From NCBI GenBank assembly GCA_046498185.1, contig JAWOBE010000139.1, positions 1-34,306 on the forward strand: a stretch of 34,306 bases of DNA, given 5' to 3'. Position 1 is the first letter of the stretch; each line of letters starts with the position of its first letter. Source of the stretch: CAYXDR01 sp046498185. Its GTDB lineage: Bacteria; Desulfobacterota; DSM-4660; Desulfatiglandales; Desulfatiglandaceae. Under the pieces are notes generated by a model. That model was not told the DNA's origin. It did not search any database and saw only the letters and a list, made by a program, of their open reading frames with translations. Below, one piece after another: positions 29,525 to 34,306 of the stretch. The translations under genes were made by a program, and so were the position numbers.

Positions 29525-31573
29525 ATGTCTAAAGAAGAAGTAAAAGAAAAACTTTCTTTGGCGAAAAAGAAAGAAAAATCCGGGCCGAAACCGGAAGATC
29601 TCACCGCAGACCCATCATGTGTCGAGATGATTAAACGAGCCAGGGAGATGGAGATCGACACCATCTTCGATCGCGCTGAAAAAATGAAGCCTTGCAGCAT
29701 CGGCGTTCAGGGAACATGCTGTAAAAATTGTTCTCAGGGGCCGTGCAGGCTGCCTTTGCCGAAGGGCGGTATAGAAGGAAAGGACACCAGAAAAGGTCTG
29801 TGCGGTGCAACACCGGAAACCATAGCGGCAAGGAATTTCGCCCGGATGGTGGCCGGTGGAGCAGCGGCTCACAGCGATCACGGAAGAGGGGTAGCGGAAA
29901 CTTTCCTCGCTGCAGCCAGGAAAGAAACAGCGGATTACAGAATCAAAGATACGAAGAAACTTCTGGAAATTGCTCCCGACTTTGGAGTCGAAACTACGGT
30001 CAAGGGTGAAGACGGTGAAATTCTGGATCGTGATATTGATGAAATCGCCGTTGAAGTCGCCGAAAACGCGCTGGCGCAGTGGGGGCAGCAAGACGGTGAA
30101 GTGTGCACGGCGGCACGCGCCCCAAAGCCCCGGTATGAATTGTGGAAAAAGCTGGGAGTGGTTCCACGCGGAATCGACAGGGAGATTGTCGAAATCATGC
30201 ACCGGACCCATATAGGCGTGGATCAGCATTATGAAAACCTGGTCGAGCAGTGCAGCAGAGCCGCAATCGGGGACGGCTGGGGCGGATCCATGATCGCCAC
30301 TGATCTTCAGGATGTTTTATTCGGCTGTCCTTATCCGGTAAAGAGCACAGCAAATCTGGCCGTGATGAAAGAAGACCATGTAAACCTGGTAATACACGGT
30401 CATGAACCGTTGCTCAGCGAAATGATTGTTCAGGCTGCGGAACTTCCTGAAATGGTTGAACTTGCGAAGAAAAACGGCGCCAAAGGCATCCAGTTGAGCG
30501 GTATATGCTGCACGGCGAATGAAATATTGATGCGCCATGGCGTGCCTCTGGCCGGAGATTTTCTGCAGCAGGAGCTCGCTATAGTCACAGGCGCCGTTGA
30601 TGCTATGGTGGTGGATGTTCAGTGTATCATGGAAAATATCGCAAACGTCGCCCAGTGCTTTCATACGAAGGTGATAACCACCAACCCCAGGGCCAAGATC
30701 GCATCCGGTGATGTGCTTCATATAGAATTCGATGAACATACCGCCTTTGAAGATGCAAAAAAAATCGTGCGTGTGGCGATAGAGAATTTCCCGAAACGGG
30801 ATAAGCCCGTGATCATACCGTCCGCGAAATCGGATCTCGTCGCAGGGTTCAGCTATGAAGCGATAAATTATCATCTTGGAGGCACTTTCAGGTCTTCCTA
30901 TACGCCGTTGAACGACAACATCATAAACGGCCGTATTCGTGGAATAGGAGGGGTTGTTGGATGCAACAACGCCAGGGTTATGCACGATCAGGGACACATA
31001 GCGGTTGTGAAAGAATTAATTAAACATGACGTAATTGTTCTTACGACCGGCTGTAATGCGATCGCGTGCGCAAAGGCCGGGCTCATGACCCCGGAATCGG
31101 CCAAAGTTTACTGCGGCCCCGGTCTGGCCGAAGTTTGTGAAACAGTAGGAATACCACCTGTGTTGCATATGGGCTCCTGCGTGGATAACAGCCGGATATT
31201 GATGGCGGCCGCCGAAGTGGTCAAGGCCGGAGGGCTCGGTAACGACATCAGTGACCTCCCTGCCGCAGGTTCCGCCCCTGAGTGGATGAGCGAGAAGGCG
31301 ATCAGCATCGGGCATTACTTCGTGGTTTCCGGCGTCTATACAGTGTTCGGAGTGACCATGCCGGTCAGCGGTTCTCCGATTTTCGAGAACTATCTATATA
31401 AAGAACTCGAAAACCTTTACGGCGGCATGTGGGATTTGGAGGTTGATCCGATAGCTCACGCCCATAAGATGATCGCGCATATCGACAAGAAACGGAAAGC
31501 TCTCGGTCTCGACCGCGCAAAGGAACGCGTTTTGATGAGCATGGATGACCGTCGGACGCTTGATGCAGCGTAG
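29525..31573 (+). CDS. acsA: Carbon monoxide dehydrogenase catalytic subunit (AcsA/CooS)
   Basis: This 682-residue Ni-Fe enzyme interconverts CO2 and CO and feeds CO to the acetyl-CoA synthase. C57 and C65 fit the D-cluster, C66, C69, C74 and C93 the B-cluster (GTCCKNCSQGPC region). The C-cluster ligands appear in order: His in VIHGHEPLLSE, Cys in SGICCTANE, DVQCIMENI, GVVGCNNARV, TGCNAIACAKAG and MGSCVDNSR. All ligands of the known enzymes seem to be present, so it should be active. RBS AAGGAGGG lies before the ATG. The operon order acsD-acsA-acsB supports a role in the ACS complex instead of a stand-alone CO oxidiser with CooF. Confidence 0.96.
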   Translation: MSKEEVKEKLSLAKKKEKSGPKPEDLTADPSCVEMIKRAREMEIDTIFDRAEKMKPCSIGVQGTCCKNCSQGPCRLPLPKGGIEGKDTRKGLCGATPETIAARNFARMVAGGAAAHSDHGRGVAETFLAAARKETADYRIKDTKKLLEIAPDFGVETTVKGEDGEILDRDIDEIAVEVAENALAQWGQQDGEVCTAARAPKPRYELWKKLGVVPRGIDREIVEIMHRTHIGVDQHYENLVEQCSRAAIGDGWGGSMIATDLQDVLFGCPYPVKSTANLAVMKEDHVNLVIHGHEPLLSEMIVQAAELPEMVELAKKNGAKGIQLSGICCTANEILMRHGVPLAGDFLQQELAIVTGAVDAMVVDVQCIMENIANVAQCFHTKVITTNPRAKIASGDVLHIEFDEHTAFEDAKKIVRVAIENFPKRDKPVIIPSAKSDLVAGFSYEAINYHLGGTFRSSYTPLNDNIINGRIRGIGGVVGCNNARVMHDQGHIAVVKELIKHDVIVLTTGCNAIACAKAGLMTPESAKVYCGPGLAEVCETVGIPPVLHMGSCVDNSRILMAAAEVVKAGGLGNDISDLPAAGSAPEWMSEKAISIGHYFVVSGVYTVFGVTMPVSGSPIFENYLYKELENLYGGMWDLEVDPIAHAHKMIAHIDKKRKALGLDRAKERVLMSMDDRRTLDAA

Positions 31574-31615
31574 AATTACTAACAAAACGCCTCTTAAGAA
31601 GGGAGGAAGTAAGCT

Positions 31616-33832
31616 ATGTCAAAGCTGGTAGCATTTGCAGCGATACAAGGTGCATATAATATTGTTTCTAAGGCGGAAGGTAGTTATAAAAGGGCGCTTG
31701 AGACCTATGGCGGTGCACAGAAACTGGAGTTCCCCAACACCGCTTATTTTTTACCGATAATTTATTCTTTGACCGGTATAAAGGTTACGGATGTGGATTC
31801 GGCGCGTAAACCACTTGAATTTGCGCGTAAACTTTTGCCCCCGCATGTTAAAGAGCCCTGTAATCTCCCGTATCTCGGTCCTTTGCTGGATGCGGGGATG
31901 GCGGCGTTGTTCGCGGAGGAAATCGCCGAGGCAATAAGATATGTTGAAGATCCTGATTTCTATCAACCTGAAATCGAAGACCCGGATATTGAAAACGGAA
32001 AAATCTGGCTGGGTGCGGCCGATGACGCAATCATGCGTAAGCGGGGTGTTGAATTTGTGGACGGCACGGCGCCTGGTTTCGCTGCCGTAGTAGGTGCTGC
32101 ACCGGATTCGGCTACGGCGAAGATGATCGCCGAGGAATATCAGAAAAAGAGTATATATGTTTTTATGGCCGCGAATCAGAGCGGAACCACTTTTGCCGAG
32201 CAGTTGATTCAGGAAAATGTCCAGATCGGTTGGAACACCCGGCTGGTTCCGTTCGGCCCGGATATTTCTGCGGCCGTTTTCGCGCTGGGATTCGCGAATC
32301 GTGCGGGGATGTCTTTCGGCGGCATCACTCCAGGTGACTACAAGAAGATGCTTTCATATCAGAAGAACCGGATTTTTGCATTCGTGAATGCACTAGGCGA
32401 AGTCAACGCCGAATGGGCCGCCAATGCCGCTGGTTGCGTCAACTGGGGTTTCCCGACAATTGCGGATACCGATATCCCGGAAATTCTGCCCACCGGCGTT
32501 TGTACTTACGAGCATGTGGTGGCGAATGTGAGCCACGATGAAATAACGCAAAAATCCATCGAAATCCGAGGTCTTAAGGTTTCGATCACCGAAATCGACA
32601 TCCCGCTTGCCTATGGACCGGCTTTCGAAGGCGAACGAGTGCGCAAGGGCGACCTTTATGCGGAAATGGGGGGCGGTAAAACCCAATGCACCGAGCTTTG
32701 CAAAATGGCCGAGATGAACGAAATAGAGGATGGAAAGGTCAATGTAGTCGGCCCGGATATAAAGGACCTGAAAAAAGGAGACACATTGCCGCTCGGCATT
32801 TACGTGCAGGTGGCGGGCCGGGAAATGCAGCCTGATTTCGAACCCATCCTTGAAAGACAAATTCATCACCTTGTCAACTATGCCCAGGGAATCATGCACA
32901 TCGGGCAGAGAGATATTTCCTGGATCCGTGTCGGTGATGCGGCGGTGGAGAAGGGCTTTACACTGAAGGACCTGGGGGTGATCCTGCATGCGAAGTTCCA
33001 TCAGGATTTCGGAAGTATCCTGGATAAGGTGGAGGTCACGCTGCAAACGAAAAAAGAAGATGTGGACAAGCTTACGGCCCGGGCAAGGGAAGAATACCGG
33101 CATCGCGATGAAAGGGTCGAAAGCATGACTGACGAAAACACGGAAACCTTTTATTCCTGTACATTATGCCAGTCATTTGCGCCGAGCCATGTATGCGTGG
33201 TCAGCCCTGAACGTACAGGGCTTTGTGGTGCATACAACTGGATGGACTGCAAGGCGTCCAACCAGATCAACCCCACGGGCCCGAATCAGCCGGTGGAAAA
33301 GGGCGAGTGCCTCGATCCCGTGCTGGGTCAATGGAAAGGTGTGAACGATTTCGTTTACAAGGCCTCGCGTCAGACGATAGATCATTATAATTTCTACAGT
33401 GTCGTCCACGATCCGATGACGACCTGCGGGTGCTGCGAATGCATCGCTGCTGTTTTGCCCGGCTGTAACGGTGTTATGACAGTGAACCGGGAGTATACCG
33501 GGGAGACGCCCTGCGGCATGAAATTTACCACCCTTGCCGGAGTTATAGGTGGCGGTCAGTCCACGCCGGGTTTTGTGGGTCATTCAAAGTACAACGTAAC
33601 TCAGCGGAAATTCATTGTTGGAGACGGGGGACTTTTGAGACTTGTATGGATGCCAAAGGGCCTCAAGGAGGAGATCCGAGACCGGCTGCTCAAGAGGGGT
33701 GAGGAAATCGGGGTTCCGGATTTGATCGACCGCATCGCAGACGAAACGGTGGGAACGAGTGAGGATGAGATCTTGGCATTCCTGAAGGAAAAGGAACATC
33801 CTGCGATGAAGCTGGATCCTATCGTGGATTAG
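31616..33832 (+). CDS. acsB: CO-methylating acetyl-CoA synthase (AcsB)
   Basis: This 738-residue enzyme joins CO, a methyl group and CoA at the A-cluster. The [4Fe-4S] ligands are C515, C518, C527 and C537 (CTLCQSFAPSHVC, then GLCGAYNW), and the distal nickel site is C604-G-C606 in TCGCCECI. The spacings 3, 9 and 10 and the +9 offset equal those of the Moorella enzyme (C506, C509, C518, C528, C595, C597). The N-terminal domain that docks on CODH is present, so this is the bacterial form and not the shorter archaeal one. RBS GGGAGG is 9 bases from the ATG. It is 42 bases after the CODH gene. Confidence 0.96.
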   Translation: MSKLVAFAAIQGAYNIVSKAEGSYKRALETYGGAQKLEFPNTAYFLPIIYSLTGIKVTDVDSARKPLEFARKLLPPHVKEPCNLPYLGPLLDAGMAALFAEEIAEAIRYVEDPDFYQPEIEDPDIENGKIWLGAADDAIMRKRGVEFVDGTAPGFAAVVGAAPDSATAKMIAEEYQKKSIYVFMAANQSGTTFAEQLIQENVQIGWNTRLVPFGPDISAAVFALGFANRAGMSFGGITPGDYKKMLSYQKNRIFAFVNALGEVNAEWAANAAGCVNWGFPTIADTDIPEILPTGVCTYEHVVANVSHDEITQKSIEIRGLKVSITEIDIPLAYGPAFEGERVRKGDLYAEMGGGKTQCTELCKMAEMNEIEDGKVNVVGPDIKDLKKGDTLPLGIYVQVAGREMQPDFEPILERQIHHLVNYAQGIMHIGQRDISWIRVGDAAVEKGFTLKDLGVILHAKFHQDFGSILDKVEVTLQTKKEDVDKLTARAREEYRHRDERVESMTDENTETFYSCTLCQSFAPSHVCVVSPERTGLCGAYNWMDCKASNQINPTGPNQPVEKGECLDPVLGQWKGVNDFVYKASRQTIDHYNFYSVVHDPMTTCGCCECIAAVLPGCNGVMTVNREYTGETPCGMKFTTLAGVIGGGQSTPGFVGHSKYNVTQRKFIVGDGGLLRLVWMPKGLKEEIRDRLLKRGEEIGVPDLIDRIADETVGTSEDEILAFLKEKEHPAMKLDPIVD

Positions 33833-33880
33833 CAGGGCTCGGACATATATTGATTTATATCTATTGATCAGGAGAAGACC

Positions 33881-33931
33881 ATGGCATTAACCGGTATAGA
33901 AATTTTTAAGATGTTGCCCAAGACAAATTAA
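33881..33931 (+). pseudogene. acsC: 5' fragment of acsC (corrinoid iron-sulfur protein large subunit), cut after 16 codons
   Basis: The ATG at 33881, after AGGAGAAGACC, opens MALTGIEIFKMLPKTN and then TAA. This is the usual start of AcsC, whose next residues are normally CKKCG, the first ligands of its [4Fe-4S] cluster. The position after acsB is right for acsC. The remaining 430 or so codons are missing, and the DNA from about 33926 on is a different reading frame with no Cys motif. As it stands, the operon cannot make the large subunit from this locus. Either a rearrangement or an assembly join at this point would explain it. Confidence 0.8.
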
Positions 33932-34306
33932 CTGAACGGTGGAATGCATTCTGGAAACAAAGCAACGAGACAAAATTAAAAGAACTTTTGAAAACATACG
34001 GGAAAACCTATCATTTCTCCAAAGATGCTTTTGAACCGTTCTTTACCAGCCTGTATTCAGGAGGTCCTGAAGAAGGGAGATTGGAAAAGTTTACATTCTA
34101 TAAAAAATTAAAAGAACGATTTGTTTTCAGGAAACCGGAGGGATACCAGATCTTGTCTTTTTTCCCGGATGAAAATTCATACATCGAGTCTGTAACGGAA
34201 ATCACCAAAAAGTATCCCGAAGCATTTGTTGCTTCTCAGAATGTACTTTCCAGACAGCTTTCCCGTACTCTTTTTTCGGAAATATTTTATTTATCCGGAA
34301 TAGCTG
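33910..34306 (+). CDS. Unrelated partial open frame after the acsC break, possibly an MMPL/RND-type exporter fragment
   Basis: A frame with no plausible start stays open from 33910 to the window end (132 codons). It reads DKLTERWNAFWKQSNETKLK, later SKDAFEPFFTSLYSGG and ends LSRQLSRTLFSEIFYLSGIA, the last part hydrophobic. It resembles the interior of a longer protein whose 5' end is missing. The pattern (a soluble loop with an AFEPFF motif, then a charged approach to a membrane helix) reminds me of MMPL/COG4258 exporters just before their seventh helix, but this is a guess. It is in another frame than acsC and more AT-rich than acsB. Confidence 0.3.

Noticed and set aside
1..34306. tRNA or rRNA genes, CRISPR arrays, transposases
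   Set aside because: I saw no tRNA T-loop/acceptor pairs outside coding sequence, no evenly spaced direct repeats and no transposase-like protein in any frame.

Overview
The window looks like the origin-proximal chromosome of an anaerobic, autotrophy-capable bacterium, most likely a member of the Desulfobacterota (sulfate reducer or syntroph type). The reasons are a bacterial carbon monoxide dehydrogenase/acetyl-CoA synthase locus, a NADH-linked flavin/iron-sulfur module of the kind used with bifurcating hydrogenases or formate dehydrogenases, TRAP and DASS carboxylate transporters, a CooT nickel protein, and DnaA and repeat sequences of the type seen in that phylum. The assignment to phylum is inference from protein character; no database search was possible.

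Layout. 1-2199 (minus): a dctP-dctQ-dctM TRAP transporter operon whose dctM is cut after about 104 residues and runs into unrelated AT-rich DNA. 2641-6272 (plus): a cyclic-nucleotide-binding-domain protein followed by three tightly packed NuoE-, NuoF- and HoxU/NuoG-N-like subunits. 6275-9944 (plus): dusB, an IspH-UbiA-like fusion and a family-2 glycosyltransferase, each touching or overlapping the next. 9962-10580 (minus): a CooT nickel-binding protein and a DUF3842 protein with overlapping reading frames. 10792-11406 (plus): plsY. 11399-13287 (minus): parB and parA with a perfect 16-bp parS palindrome. 13873-16573 (plus): a DASS transporter and a metallo-beta-lactamase-fold protein. 16574-17094: a gene-free stretch with DnaA-box-like sites, the best oriC candidate, followed by dnaA (plus). 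18456-25812 (minus): a 63-residue conserved-looking protein, gpsA, gyrA, gyrB and dnaN. 26388-33832 (plus): cooC, a 728-bp leader, acsD, the CODH gene and acsB. At 33881 acsC begins but is cut after 16 codons and joined to an unrelated partial reading frame.

How it fits together. CooC (and perhaps CooT/DUF3842) would supply nickel to the CODH/ACS complex, which makes acetyl-CoA from CO2, a methyl group carried by the AcsC/AcsD corrinoid protein, and CoA. The NuoEF/HoxU-like module could supply or drain electrons between NAD(H) and ferredoxin, but its catalytic partner (hydrogenase or formate dehydrogenase) is not in the window. The remaining genes are replication, segregation and envelope housekeeping.

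The most notable points are: an AcsD with a roughly 190-residue Pro- then Lys/Glu/Ala-rich C-terminal tail; the abrupt breaks of acsC and dctM at the two window ends; dnaA and dnaN-gyrB-gyrA in opposite, converging orientation; strong GC/AT mosaicism inside gyrB; an IspH-UbiA-like fusion; a DnaA with an altered Walker B motif; and a family of dispersed inverted repeats, one of which contains the gpsA stop codon.
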